Positions 10,484-20,234 of a stretch of DNA of 64,000 nt are shown here, one piece after another (the first letter of the stretch is position 1; the number at the start of each line of letters is the position of its first letter). Location: contig NC_087062.1 of the NCBI RefSeq assembly GCF_963678635.1, forward strand, positions 33,703,651 to 33,767,650, given 5' to 3'. Below the pieces are notes generated by a model that had not been told where the DNA came from, made no database searches, and was given only the letters and a program-made list of their open reading frames with translations. Both the position numbers and the translations under genes were made by a program. The DNA comes from Symsagittifera roscoffensis (taxonomy: Eukaryota; Xenacoelomorpha; Acoela; Convolutidae).

Positions 10484-11288
10484 TCCGGTCAATGTCCTCA
10501 TTGAATCGCGCAATGTTCTAAATGGTTACAGTGTCATCGAACAGAATTTACAAAATGCACGAAATTACTTTTATCTACGTCACATCGACTCACTGCAGAA
10601 TATAAATGGCATCATACTACATCACTATAGCCTTCAAATTCTTTCATTAATCTGCACATTGAGGATATGACTTAAGATAAAACATATTTTCTGACTTCCA
10701 GTGTCAATGTCCCGATTGAAACTTTTTCTCCTAGATTTAAAAGGTGTTGGCTTGCAGGACAGTCCTGCCAACCAACAAGCTAAAATTATCCTACTATGCT
10801 CCTTCCCTTCGGAAATCTTGCTTGTTTATTGCCCTGAATATTAAAACTAAGAAACTTTGTGGTTAGAAGGAACAATGCAACAACCTCCCTCCTCAAGAAG
10901 CTACTCAAGTTTTTCATGTCACCACAAAGTGATCAGTCTTCCTAAGTGATTAAAAACAATCATGCAGGCTGGAATATTTAAATATACTCTTCCCTCAAGC
11001 CTTTCTAAATAAATAATAAGTGAGTGTCTCTAAAGCCACTTCAACTAAAACCAAAATGCAAATTTATAAATGCAACAATTTCAAAACTCAACTAAATGTT
11101 TCAGTTTTCAATTACAACTTGGTTGCTTGGTTTCTCACTTGAGTTTTTCAGACACATAAAACAATTCTGAGTTTTAACTTTTCTTCATCATCCCTTTGTT
11201 CTCTTCTTTTTTCGTCGTTTAGAAGTTCTAAAACTTCTAAATTCTTCTAATTTTATTTCTTGCCGCCCCTTGTTTTCTCGACCATTCG
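10484..11288 (-). other. Element 1 3' untranslated region
   Basis: About 800 bp between the last accessory ORF and the PPT. AT-rich, without ORFs. A strong hairpin (GCAGGAC-A-GTCCTGC with flanking TTGGC/GCCAA) lies at 10747-10773. Otherwise nothing recognised. Confidence 0.6.
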
Positions 11289-14200
11289 TCAATGCTCCAT
11301 TTCCTCCTCCTGTGACACTGACTCCGCACTCTCGGTTTCCGTGTCCTGTAGCACATCATTGGCTATCCTGACGCTGCTGGAAGCCGTCCTCCAACACTTC
11401 TGCTCTTCTACCCTCTGTTTACAGCAAGGTAGGGGATCCACGTTTGATTCTCTGTTTCTACAGAAGCTGTTGTGGAGACACAACGTCACGTTTCTCTCCA
11501 AATCTTCTTTCAGCATCTCTGCCTTCTCATTTCCACTACGCTCGCTCGTCCTGGAAATTCTTTTCACAGCGGTGGTCACTGCATTCCGATGGGTCACGAA
11601 AGCTCGCTTGAAAGCTCCTGCCCCAATGTCCAGCTGATATTCACTGTACACTCTGCCATGTTTCGACATATGCTTTTTCGCATACTCGTACAACCATGCA
11701 GTCATGTTAGCTCTGAACCATGGCATCAATCGTTTTCTTGCCCATATCTTCTTCACTTCCATCGGAATGTTTAGAACTTTGCACATTGTCTCAAAAAGAT
11801 CTAAATCTTTTAGACAATCTAATTTCTGCAATTGTTCTCTCGTCGGTGCCTCCTGTCTATTATTTTCTCTCACATGAGCTTCCAGCCATCGTATCGCCAT
11901 CATAACTCCCACTATCACTATTGTTATGGGCTGTGATGAATCTGGTAAACCCATGGAGAGCAGCTCTCCAGAGTCCCAGATCAACACCAAATTACTACGC
12001 TTGGGATACCACCAGGTCTGCAGCAAGCAGTGGCAAGGAAACTCGTCATGTGTCAACATGATACTCCTCCAATTGCGTTTTCCTGAAGCTTCCAGCAATG
12101 GTTCCACTTCCATCATCACTCGGTGGATTTCATCATTCTCATCTACTGCATTGTAATCTGTGACAGTTGATCCTCTCTGTTTCTGTTTTTCAAAGTCACT
12201 GAAGTTCCCGCTCACATATCCCATGAACTTCTTTCCTAGTATTGACTCCAACTCCTCTTTGGTTCTCTCTGGAACTGCTGAGAACATCTTACATAGTAAC
12301 TCGTAAGACTTTTCAGACATTCTCGCCAATCTCACGCACTTTGGCACTGAGAAAGCTTGATCCACGATCGTTCTTGTACTCTTCACGTCCACAGCCACGA
12401 AATGTACAGGGTATCTGCTCTTGCACATTGGAGCCAACGTTGAACCCACCAAATATCGTGCTCCTGATGGTCTACAATAAGTTTCGCTGTGTCTGATGTT
12501 CATCTCTGTTTCGATTGCTTCCCTCCATTTTCCTATATACTTCTGCTCAGTCTGCAGAACTCCTGGGAATACTTCTACGCTGATGGCTGTGACCATCTCA
12601 TGTTTCTGTTCTAGATTCAATAGTGACTCTAAAGAACCAAACATGCTGTAGAATCCTAGTGCTGTCACTAGATTCACATCGGTTCCTCCATGGCAATCTG
12701 CTATCAGTTCCGTTTCCGTTCTTGCTTTCATCACTACATTTCCAAACAATACTGTCAACTGCTTGTGTTGCTTCTCCAGGGTTTTCACACAGTCTAGACT
12801 TCCACAAACGTGACCCTCTAGTCCACAGACTTCCGCCAGACAGCTACCAGGTTTGACCCAGTCTTCTGGTCCCCAGCCAGGCAACTCCACTCTATCTTCT
12901 CCGTTGCTCTTAGAGGCTGTTATCATCACATTATATATGATGTTGAGGTCACGCAGGTTACAGTCCGCATTCAGTTCCCTCTGTATGTCCTGTGTCGCCC
13001 GTAATATTGAGTCAGCGTTGGGACTAGGACACCATGATGGCTTCATCAATTCCCACACTGCCATCAAGCTCGTTCTCAGTAATTCATCTGAGAATCCCAA
13101 CCCAAATTCCACTCTCTTGTCGGATTTTGGTACTGAAGGTGCAGTCACCTCTTCTTCCAAGACCAATCCCAATTTGGCCTGTGGATTGTTAACGCTCTTA
13201 GTCGTCACAATTCTGGACGTCCAGAATCTTAGTAACACCGCCTGCTCATAATCAAAGAAGCAATCGCGTATGTCTTCACTCAGGAAAGGATTGTATGCTA
13301 TCCCTGTAATCCCGGACACATAGCTATATGACTTCTTCTTGATCGGTCCACAGTATTCACTGGATTTCGGCAATGCTCCCATAGATTCTTTAGTGAGCCT
13401 CAACTCCTTGTTTGAGAATCTCCTGATCTCGTCTATCGTTTTCATGGGTTCCAATTCTTCAGGTTCTTTCATGTTCACCCTCATCGGTTTACTTTGCTGC
13501 ATATCCAGCAGTGCTAGCAAGAATAAGGCTTTCGTTCGCTCATCGCCTTCCCTCAACATTTTAACACAAGTGTTTAATGCAGGTACTGAAATCTGCTCTA
13601 TCAGGAATCGAATGAAACAGAGAGCGTCTCTCCGCTTCGCACACGCTACTGCTGCTCCCTCCTGGACTATCAGATCCCTCAGATTCGTCATAAGGAAAAC
13701 CTTTTCTTCTTTTGATCTCTTTCTTTCTTCTGAATCATATTCTTCGCGAGTCAGTCCCATCATGCACCAGGCGAACCTGAGTTGTAACTCTGTCCTTACG
13801 TAAGGTACTGCCACGAGAGCATGTATTCTTGGCGTAGTCCTCATTTCTTCTTCGAAATACCTCAATACTATTGCTTTCCATGGAAGGCTCACTAACTGCT
13901 CGATCGTTTCCGCCTGTACCTCAGACGACGCCAAAGTTCCATACGCCTTCTGCTTGAGGGTGGTGCCTTGCAACATCATTTCCAGATAACCCTCCATGGC
14001 TTTTTCGTCTTCCAGGGCCATCACATACCCTCTAGCCGAGTTTCGGTATTCCAACATCTCCATGTATCCACCGGTGGGTTCATCCAACGACACTGTCTCC
14101 GACACGGTTAGTCGGTTGTATTCCACTGGTGCTAGTTGTCCTGCAACACTTCCCTTTCCATGATTCATGGGAGATGGCTTGAAGTCCCTCATTTTGCTCT

Positions 14201-15263
14201 CTCCACATTGGCTGAGTATTTCCATTTCCAAGGTTGCTCCAGTCAGAGTGCGGTCACTCCTTTTGGATTTATAACCGGTTGACTTTATCCCCGCCATGAG
14301 AATGGGTGGCACCATCGCTATATCAGTTAATATTCTATCTGTGCCGGACAATTGATAATCACCTTGCCCCAAATCCATAACTTCTTCGACTCGCTTCCTT
14401 TTCGCTGAGTTACCAACTTTCATCGATATTTCTGAATCCACTTTCGTCTTTCCAATTCTCCTCGGCATCACTCTGTTGCCTAACTTCATTTTCATCGCAT
14501 TGATTTTATCAATCACCATTTTTGATCGCATCGTTCCTCTCCTGGTCCTTGACAGGTACACCACCTCTACTTCATTGTCCTGCGGTGTCATCTTGATGGG
14601 AGAATTCGCTTCACTCTCATCAGTGGCTGAGTCGATCAATAACTCACTCAGTCTCCCTTCACACTCATCAAGCTTGTCAAGTACTTCTCTCATCAAGGGT
14701 TGATTGAGACCTGTTTTGAGAATGGACTGGGTCCCATAGCTCTGAATCACAGTCCAGACTTCTTCCATGAACGCCACTCTGTCCAGCTTACATCCCGTCC
14801 TACTCTCGTGGTCTCGGTGATGTACTTCCCATTCTTCTTCGGGTAGCGTTCCCAAGAAAGGTACTCTGGCTGAGGCCTCTATTCTTCTCCTCCGAGGTGA
14901 TTCCATGAGGATTCTCTGATCGTTATTTCTTGTATTGCCAGGAGAGCTGCTCTCCGGCAAATTCCGTTTCATCTCCTCAAAGGCTGACGGAGGTTCCAGT
15001 GTCGAGATGCCTTCATCCGCTGGCTCAGTCGTTTCCAACGTGTCTGCATTATTCTCAAGATCACTGAAGATATTGAAATCCAGGCTGGATGTTCCTCCTG
15101 TCGATGCCCTGTCGTCCTCCCCACCAGCTTGATCTTGTTGCATGGGTTCTTCAGTCTGACGGTTTCCACCCTGTCCGTCATCTCCTTCTGACTTGTCCCT
15201 ATTCGAGTTCGATGGTCCTTGTTTGTCATTGTCAGCTTCTTCCTGGAATCTCGGTATGAGCAA
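11289..15263 (-). CDS. Element 1 accessory ORF C, ~1324 codons, unknown function
   Basis: Open frame following accessory ORF B in the same reading frame, separated only by one TGA (15273-15275) and four sense codons. No ATG lies at its extreme 5' end, so it is more likely a continuation of ORF B than a separate gene. Residues 1-140 are polar and acidic (low complexity, Q/E/D/S/N). The remainder looks globular with many W/C/H-containing blocks, e.g. 'FVAVDVKSTRTIVDQAF' and 'RSIMLTHDEFPCHCLLQTWW'. The last ~100 residues ('THRNAVTTAVKRI', 'LHNSFCRNRESNV') are conserved in element 2 at 35692-36096, which shows this is a real element protein. No signal peptide or clear membrane helix. I do not recognise the family. 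Confidence 0.75.
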   Translation of the reverse strand: MLIPRFQEEADNDKQGPSNSNRDKSEGDDGQGGNRQTEEPMQQDQAGGEDDRASTGGTSSLDFNIFSDLENNADTLETTEPADEGISTLEPPSAFEEMKRNLPESSSPGNTRNNDQRILMESPRRRRIEASARVPFLGTLPEEEWEVHHRDHESRTGCKLDRVAFMEEVWTVIQSYGTQSILKTGLNQPLMREVLDKLDECEGRLSELLIDSATDESEANSPIKMTPQDNEVEVVYLSRTRRGTMRSKMVIDKINAMKMKLGNRVMPRRIGKTKVDSEISMKVGNSAKRKRVEEVMDLGQGDYQLSGTDRILTDIAMVPPILMAGIKSTGYKSKRSDRTLTGATLEMEILSQCGESKMRDFKPSPMNHGKGSVAGQLAPVEYNRLTVSETVSLDEPTGGYMEMLEYRNSARGYVMALEDEKAMEGYLEMMLQGTTLKQKAYGTLASSEVQAETIEQLVSLPWKAIVLRYFEEEMRTTPRIHALVAVPYVRTELQLRFAWCMMGLTREEYDSEERKRSKEEKVFLMTNLRDLIVQEGAAVACAKRRDALCFIRFLIEQISVPALNTCVKMLREGDERTKALFLLALLDMQQSKPMRVNMKEPEELEPMKTIDEIRRFSNKELRLTKESMGALPKSSEYCGPIKKKSYSYVSGITGIAYNPFLSEDIRDCFFDYEQAVLLRFWTSRIVTTKSVNNPQAKLGLVLEEEVTAPSVPKSDKRVEFGLGFSDELLRTSLMAVWELMKPSWCPSPNADSILRATQDIQRELNADCNLRDLNIIYNVMITASKSNGEDRVELPGWGPEDWVKPGSCLAEVCGLEGHVCGSLDCVKTLEKQHKQLTVLFGNVVMKARTETELIADCHGGTDVNLVTALGFYSMFGSLESLLNLEQKHEMVTAISVEVFPGVLQTEQKYIGKWREAIETEMNIRHSETYCRPSGARYLVGSTLAPMCKSRYPVHFVAVDVKSTRTIVDQAFSVPKCVRLARMSEKSYELLCKMFSAVPERTKEELESILGKKFMGYVSGNFSDFEKQKQRGSTVTDYNAVDENDEIHRVMMEVEPLLEASGKRNWRSIMLTHDEFPCHCLLQTWWYPKRSNLVLIWDSGELLSMGLPDSSQPITIVIVGVMMAIRWLEAHVRENNRQEAPTREQLQKLDCLKDLDLFETMCKVLNIPMEVKKIWARKRLMPWFRANMTAWLYEYAKKHMSKHGRVYSEYQLDIGAGAFKRAFVTHRNAVTTAVKRISRTSERSGNEKAEMLKEDLERNVTLCLHNSFCRNRESNVDPLPCCKQRVEEQKCWRTASSSVRIANDVLQDTETESAESVSQEEEMEH

Positions 15264-15272
15264 TGTGCCGGC

Positions 15273-18200
15273 TCATTTATCTTCCTCTTCTCCATGGACC
15301 ACTTTGATTTCTTCGCAGCCGAAGGGTGCTAGGAAAATTCTCGTCTGCAATACTCCCGCAGCTTTCATCTCTTTTCTCACACTGGTCAGGATTACTGAGG
15401 CTTCAGGCAATTCAGTCCTGCCTCTCATCCTCATTGGAGCTAAGCCTAGTCCCCTCCATTCCTCATCAAATCCTTCAGGCTTGGGAGTAGCAGCGTTGCT
15501 TATTCGCCTTCTCGTCGCTTGATCCGTGTACGCAAATCGTGTGTACTGTAACACGGCGGCATTTCTCCCCACGAAGTATGGATCCATCGTCGCCGAGAAA
15601 TTCCCTACTCTCCTTTCATTGGTTTCGAATGCTCTCAACCTAGGAGTTTGTACTACGGAGACTGCTCCGAGCAACATCCTTCTTATCAGAGGGAATTCAG
15701 GGATTGCTTCGGGTAGCTTCTTGTAATCGCCCCAGTCCTTCGTCTCTTCTCTCACCTTGTGATACGCTGCTGTGAGACGAGGCACTCTGGTCATTTCACC
15801 ATTCGTTTTGTCATAGGGCCTCAGATTCCAAAGCTTTGGAAACACCTCGATGTGCCCTCTTTCTACTTCTCCCATGCGGTCACAGAAGTGATCGTCAAAA
15901 TTGATGACTGTCATCTCTGGCTCCGATATTTTCGCAAATAACAGATCTTCACTCATGAGCTCTCGCAATGCGTGCTGCTCACACCAGTTCAGTGTACTAC
16001 CGTCCACTGCCGATATGAGGTTCAGGTGCAACACCGACCTCCTATATGCTTCCACTTTAACGTCAGGGAACGCAAAGGTGACTGCTGGTCCATAGATCAC
16101 TGTCACGAACTCCGTGACTCCTCTGATCAGCGCCAAGGGATCGATTCTCATAGCTAAGCTCAAATCTGTTAACAGCGGCATGCCTCCAACATGTCGTCTA
16201 ACATCTTCCTCTCTTTCAATTGTCTCGTCTTCTCCGGTTCCAAAGCGATTTTGCTGCAAGAGATACTGGATAAGAGTGTGTCTCAGGTCTCTTATTTTGT
16301 TCCACAAGTCTGTGGATTTCTTCATATCCAGATTCCTCACTCTCTCTTTCATCTGCTCTGGACAACGTGCCAGTTTCATCAGTCCTCCCAAGTTTCCGTG
16401 GGTTATTGCGATCAATGTCAGAAGTCCATCTAGTCGCAGGTTCTGTATTCCATCCGTAAGCAGTATCACCGGTCCTTTCACGAAATTCTCCGCTCCAAAT
16501 GTCACGAACAGGGCTATTAATTCCACTATCGATACTTTCACTACCGCTTGGAGGAATTCCTTTATCAAGTAGTGCGAGACTTTCGGGTAGACTTTTGCCA
16601 AGAAGGACGCGGTCCATCCGGCTCCCAACCCTTCTAGCATGCTGTCTGTCCTTTCAAATCCCTCCTGTCCTTTCACTTCCTGGGTCCAGAAGGTTTCCAG
16701 AGTAATCTGACACATTCTGTTCACGAACTCAGCTGTCTTTTCTCCGGCATTTTCCGCCAGGTTCACCTCCTTCAACAAGTAGGCGTGTATCTTAGTGATC
16801 ATTACTGGGCCTTGCTGAAAAGCATCTGCACCCAATGCCGCTACTCTCGGATTCAGGTGTAGCCACTGGTTTGCTTCCGGCTTGGTTCTCAGCACCATCG
16901 CTTCCAGATGAGCTCTCGTCTCCAGTGAATTCTTTCTTCTCGTGTCTTCACTCGCCACTTCCATTGCTCGGAACCACAAGTCGTTGGACATCGCCGTGAT
17001 CACTCGATGGTCGTCATCTATTCCTGGTTTCAGTTTGAGTTGCCGACTGAAGTTGGACAGTTCCAACCCCAGCACTTCGTCCAACACCAACATGTGTAGC
17101 GCGTGGTCCTTGAACCCTCTCATCGCGTTTGAGATATCTGACCATACTGCAGGCAGTTCAGCCTTAAGTGGCCTCAGGTTCTCCATTTCTATCATGCGAT
17201 TCGGGGCTGATATGATCACATCATATTTTCCCTCCGAAAGTAAGGCTACCATTGCATACACAAATTTCAGTCCATCCGGGAGATATGCATATCCCGGAGA
17301 CAACGCAAATACTACTCTCAACGTCACTTTATTGAATGATCCCTCCTTTGTCGCGTCTACCACTTCACCCATTGACTCCAGGATGTCTTTTATCGCTGGC
17401 CATACTGCGTTTTCTGCTGTTGCAGGATCTCTGAGCCTGCTCAGAAAACCTCTACTGTGTAGATGGTCATTGATGCCAGCAAACACAATCGTTATCGGGT
17501 TCATTTCTGTCTGCCTTTGTACCCCTATAGCCAATGACACTGATTGCAATAGGTCTAGGTCAACTGCGGCCAGCATTATGACGTCCGGCCAAAACAAAGA
17601 CTTAGAGGTGTACACGAACTCTGAATTCGCTACTACCATGATTTTGGCCTTTCTCATCTCTGCTTTGTCGTAGGCGGCGAAGATGGTCTCATCTTTCTTT
17701 ATCGTTGTCAATCCGCCATATCTCTGGGCATCACCATCTTGGTTCACTAGTTTTGGGTACACTCTCTCCTTCACATGACCAGGTGGTGTCGTCAATTGCC
17801 TAAATATCTTCACGTGTTGTCCAATCGGCGCTCTCGCCGTCAGGAATCTTCCTGGCCTTTCTTCACGATTCCTCTCATCATGGTTCAATCTCACATCTTG
17901 CAACAGTCTTGCATTCACAGGTCCTATTGTGTTGTTGGAGGGCAGTCCCTCCAAGTCGGCAAATCTCAAGGCCGTCGTGGAGCTGAAATTTATGCTAGCG
18001 GCTGTCAACCAGTCTACGCCGGTTATCGAGTACAATCTGCTGACGGATAGCGTCGCTCCATTCAGCATCCTCCTTGCATCTTCGATGAAGCTCACTCTCT
18101 GTAGGTCCAGCTTCATTAGTTCTTCTTTGTATATATGCCAAGGAGACGGTATGGATCGCGACCACATCAATGAGCCTCTGCTCGGTCTCTCCTCTCGACT

Positions 18201-18743
18201 GGTACTCGTCGTCTCCGATCTAGTGTCCGATCTGGATGTGCCTGCTACTTCCTCGATTGGTTGGTTGACAGGTCCTATCCTTTTCCTAGGATGAATTGTC
18301 CTCCTCATCGGTGCTTCTCCCAACCGATCTTGTACGTCTGTTCTTCGACCTGGTTCACCGGAGCTTTGTTGCCGGTAATTTGTGACGGCTGGGACCGTAC
18401 CCAAGCGTGTTTCCAGGTTAGGAGGTACAAAGGTGGTGATCACCGTATCACTCACCGTTCCCTCTTCCTTCAGTACTCCTGTGTCAAAGAGTTCTGCTTC
18501 CAGCTCATCCAACCGTTCTTGGAAGACTCGATTCAACCAAGCTTGTCCTTCAACACTGTCGAAGTGGATGCCATCTGTGGTCAGTCTGGCTTGATCCATG
18601 GCTCTCAATTCATGTTCAATGTCCATGAGGATCATTCTTCCGGCATTTCGATTTGCTAGGTTTCTCAAGATGTTGTTCTTTCTCATGACTCCCTCGTTGT
18701 GCCTTCTTCCTGACGCTGTCAGGCTTCTTGCGTTCATTGGCAC
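15273..18743 (-). CDS. Element 1 accessory ORF B: C-terminal half of SGNH module plus large unknown domain
   Basis: ~1156 codons. The first ~110 residues complete an SGNH-hydrolase fold begun in accessory ORF A: a 'LTVCTVP' strand just upstream and in the first codons, then 'TTDGIHFDSVEGQAWLNRVF' near residue 60, supplying the D-x-x-H Asp/His pair. A basic, low-complexity linker follows. Around residues 385-640 lies a second compact domain with hydrophobic strands and 'IVFAGINDHLHSRGFL', an N-D-x-x-H motif resembling an SGNH block III, then 'ALSPGYAYLPDGLKFVYAMV' and a conserved-looking 'DEVLGLELSNFSRQLKLKPG'. The C-terminal ~450 residues are unrecognised. It is in the same frame as ORF A, from which TAA (18825) and TGA (18780) separate it, and as ORF C (single TGA at 15273). 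I read the three as one ancestral ORF with nonsense changes, or separately expressed ORFs. Confidence 0.75.
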   Translation of the reverse strand: MPMNARSLTASGRRHNEGVMRKNNILRNLANRNAGRMILMDIEHELRAMDQARLTTDGIHFDSVEGQAWLNRVFQERLDELEAELFDTGVLKEEGTVSDTVITTFVPPNLETRLGTVPAVTNYRQQSSGEPGRRTDVQDRLGEAPMRRTIHPRKRIGPVNQPIEEVAGTSRSDTRSETTSTSREERPSRGSLMWSRSIPSPWHIYKEELMKLDLQRVSFIEDARRMLNGATLSVSRLYSITGVDWLTAASINFSSTTALRFADLEGLPSNNTIGPVNARLLQDVRLNHDERNREERPGRFLTARAPIGQHVKIFRQLTTPPGHVKERVYPKLVNQDGDAQRYGGLTTIKKDETIFAAYDKAEMRKAKIMVVANSEFVYTSKSLFWPDVIMLAAVDLDLLQSVSLAIGVQRQTEMNPITIVFAGINDHLHSRGFLSRLRDPATAENAVWPAIKDILESMGEVVDATKEGSFNKVTLRVVFALSPGYAYLPDGLKFVYAMVALLSEGKYDVIISAPNRMIEMENLRPLKAELPAVWSDISNAMRGFKDHALHMLVLDEVLGLELSNFSRQLKLKPGIDDDHRVITAMSNDLWFRAMEVASEDTRRKNSLETRAHLEAMVLRTKPEANQWLHLNPRVAALGADAFQQGPVMITKIHAYLLKEVNLAENAGEKTAEFVNRMCQITLETFWTQEVKGQEGFERTDSMLEGLGAGWTASFLAKVYPKVSHYLIKEFLQAVVKVSIVELIALFVTFGAENFVKGPVILLTDGIQNLRLDGLLTLIAITHGNLGGLMKLARCPEQMKERVRNLDMKKSTDLWNKIRDLRHTLIQYLLQQNRFGTGEDETIEREEDVRRHVGGMPLLTDLSLAMRIDPLALIRGVTEFVTVIYGPAVTFAFPDVKVEAYRRSVLHLNLISAVDGSTLNWCEQHALRELMSEDLLFAKISEPEMTVINFDDHFCDRMGEVERGHIEVFPKLWNLRPYDKTNGEMTRVPRLTAAYHKVREETKDWGDYKKLPEAIPEFPLIRRMLLGAVSVVQTPRLRAFETNERRVGNFSATMDPYFVGRNAAVLQYTRFAYTDQATRRRISNAATPKPEGFDEEWRGLGLAPMRMRGRTELPEASVILTSVRKEMKAAGVLQTRIFLAPFGCEEIKVVHGEEEDK

Positions 18744-18824
18744 CGTGCAAACGGTCAGTACCGCGCAACTGAACTTCTGTCAGAGAGTAGTAAACAAACA
18801 CACCATCATTGCTTCCCACAGTGC

Positions 18825-20234
18825 TTACTGCTCATCTGATCCTCTGGAGATGTCATTCGTCCCAACTAAGATCATCACATTGGGTATCTTCCCTGGATTC
18901 ATCAGCTCCACCATGCGATATAATTGGGCAATCGTCGCGCCTCCAAAGGCCATCACCGTGGTGACCCATGAGGTCCTCAAATTCGACAGCACTCTGACTA
19001 AGCTGTCTCCCAATATCAGGTGAGATGTCCCGAGTGGTGGTTGCTGCAGGTTCACAGCCGGGCTCCAGGTAGCTCGATTGAAGCAGGCTCTCGGATCTGT
19101 CTCCGGAACTCCCGTGAAATTACACTTCAATTGATTATTCTTCTGCACGTCTATTACACGAGACACTTTCTTCGCTGGCATCTTCCTTACTTTCCTCTCT
19201 GGGATTCTCGAGTTCCCCATGAGTGGTGTCACGTTACTCATCCCTTGTCTGATTACTGTCTGGGAGAGTTGTACTCTGCCCGTATCGTCAATCGTTCCAT
19301 AGGGTGCAGTCACCCCGGAACCTGGTGCATTCTTGTTAGCGACCAATCGTCCAGCTGTCTCTATCAGTTTCCTCACTGTCTGTTCTACGACGGGATCACC
19401 CAAGGTGTCACTAGGATCCGGGATTGTTACTCGGTTCGTCTCTGCTGGAAGCCGTGTCTCCGTTGTTTGACTCATTTCTCGAGGTGTCAAGAGCTCCATC
19501 GGGGACTGCCCACGAGGAATATCCCTTGCAGGTATCACTTTCTCAATGGCCGTTGTCAACGCCGCCTGTTCCGATCGCTCTTTGTATTCCTGCCTTAAGC
19601 GTTCGATCTCTTGACCCTGCTTTTTGTTGCAGTCTTCAAACAACTTTCTCCACATGTCCCGGTCTTCCTCCATCGCCAGCATGGTCTTCGTCATATCGTC
19701 TAACTCCTTCTTCGTACTTCTCAGCTGATCGTTCATCTCGTCCAGATCTTGCATGGTTTGGTTCGTCTGAACCTTCTGTGTTACTTTCGCCCTTTTTGGT
19801 GGCACAGCTACTCTCAGTGGTGAACCAGACGAGGTCGCCTCGCTGTTCATCTCCCGATGCATTCTCGTCAGCCCAGGTTTAGGCTTAGAGGGCATTGGCA
19901 TCTCACCTGGTTGGTAAGTCCTAGAACTTCCCAATCCAGGCTCATTCGCCAAGTCACTCCCTGAGAGAGCCCCGTTTCTCCACCTCATCACTCTCATGTT
20001 CGGGCGGTCTAGTACTCCTCTTTCTCCATATGCTGCCATCAACAGGACTTCCGTGGGGCGGTCCCCACGGTTGTCGTGCCCCAAGATGTTGATCAGGGCG
20101 GTCAGCAACATGACCACCTCTGGGTCCTCCAGAGCGAAGTCTCGTTCGATCAGCCGACGATAGATCGCATCTACCATCGGTCCCACATATGCCTCTGCCA
20201 GGTCCATCAATTCATCCAGGTTGAAATTGTCCAT
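18825..20234 (-). CDS. Element 1 accessory ORF A: coiled coil plus N-terminal half of SGNH hydrolase
   Basis: 469 codons from a true ATG at 20234. N-terminal ~100 residues are helical. Residues ~155-225 form a charged heptad-like coiled coil ('DEMNDQLRSTKKELDDMTKT'). A disordered Pro/Thr linker follows. The C-terminus reads 'SHLILGDSLVRVLSNLRTSW' (SGNH block I, G-D-S-L) and 'VMILVGTNDISRG' (block III, G-x-N-D), then stops at TAA only four codons later. Catalytic Asp/His are encoded beyond the stop in ORF B. Element 2 has the homologous ORF (36834-38249) broken at the same point. Lies ~400 bp after pol, so it probably needs a spliced or subgenomic mRNA. Confidence 0.8.
   Translation of the reverse strand: MDNFNLDELMDLAEAYVGPMVDAIYRRLIERDFALEDPEVVMLLTALINILGHDNRGDRPTEVLLMAAYGERGVLDRPNMRVMRWRNGALSGSDLANEPGLGSSRTYQPGEMPMPSKPKPGLTRMHREMNSEATSSGSPLRVAVPPKRAKVTQKVQTNQTMQDLDEMNDQLRSTKKELDDMTKTMLAMEEDRDMWRKLFEDCNKKQGQEIERLRQEYKERSEQAALTTAIEKVIPARDIPRGQSPMELLTPREMSQTTETRLPAETNRVTIPDPSDTLGDPVVEQTVRKLIETAGRLVANKNAPGSGVTAPYGTIDDTGRVQLSQTVIRQGMSNVTPLMGNSRIPERKVRKMPAKKVSRVIDVQKNNQLKCNFTGVPETDPRACFNRATWSPAVNLQQPPLGTSHLILGDSLVRVLSNLRTSWVTTVMAFGGATIAQLYRMVELMNPGKIPNVMILVGTNDISRGSDEQ

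Noticed and set aside
16942-17673. Long plus-strand ORFs opposite the accessory and pol genes (e.g. 243 and 209 codons)
   Set aside because: Antisense shadows of strongly coding minus-strand frames, with no recognisable domain.
18777-18828. 52-bp GTAAGC...ACAG candidate intron between accessory ORFs A and B
   Set aside because: Splicing it shifts the frame into a stop. A 60-bp version using the next AG restores frame but would delete a helix that the element 2 homologue retains. Kept only as one possible explanation for the split SGNH module.
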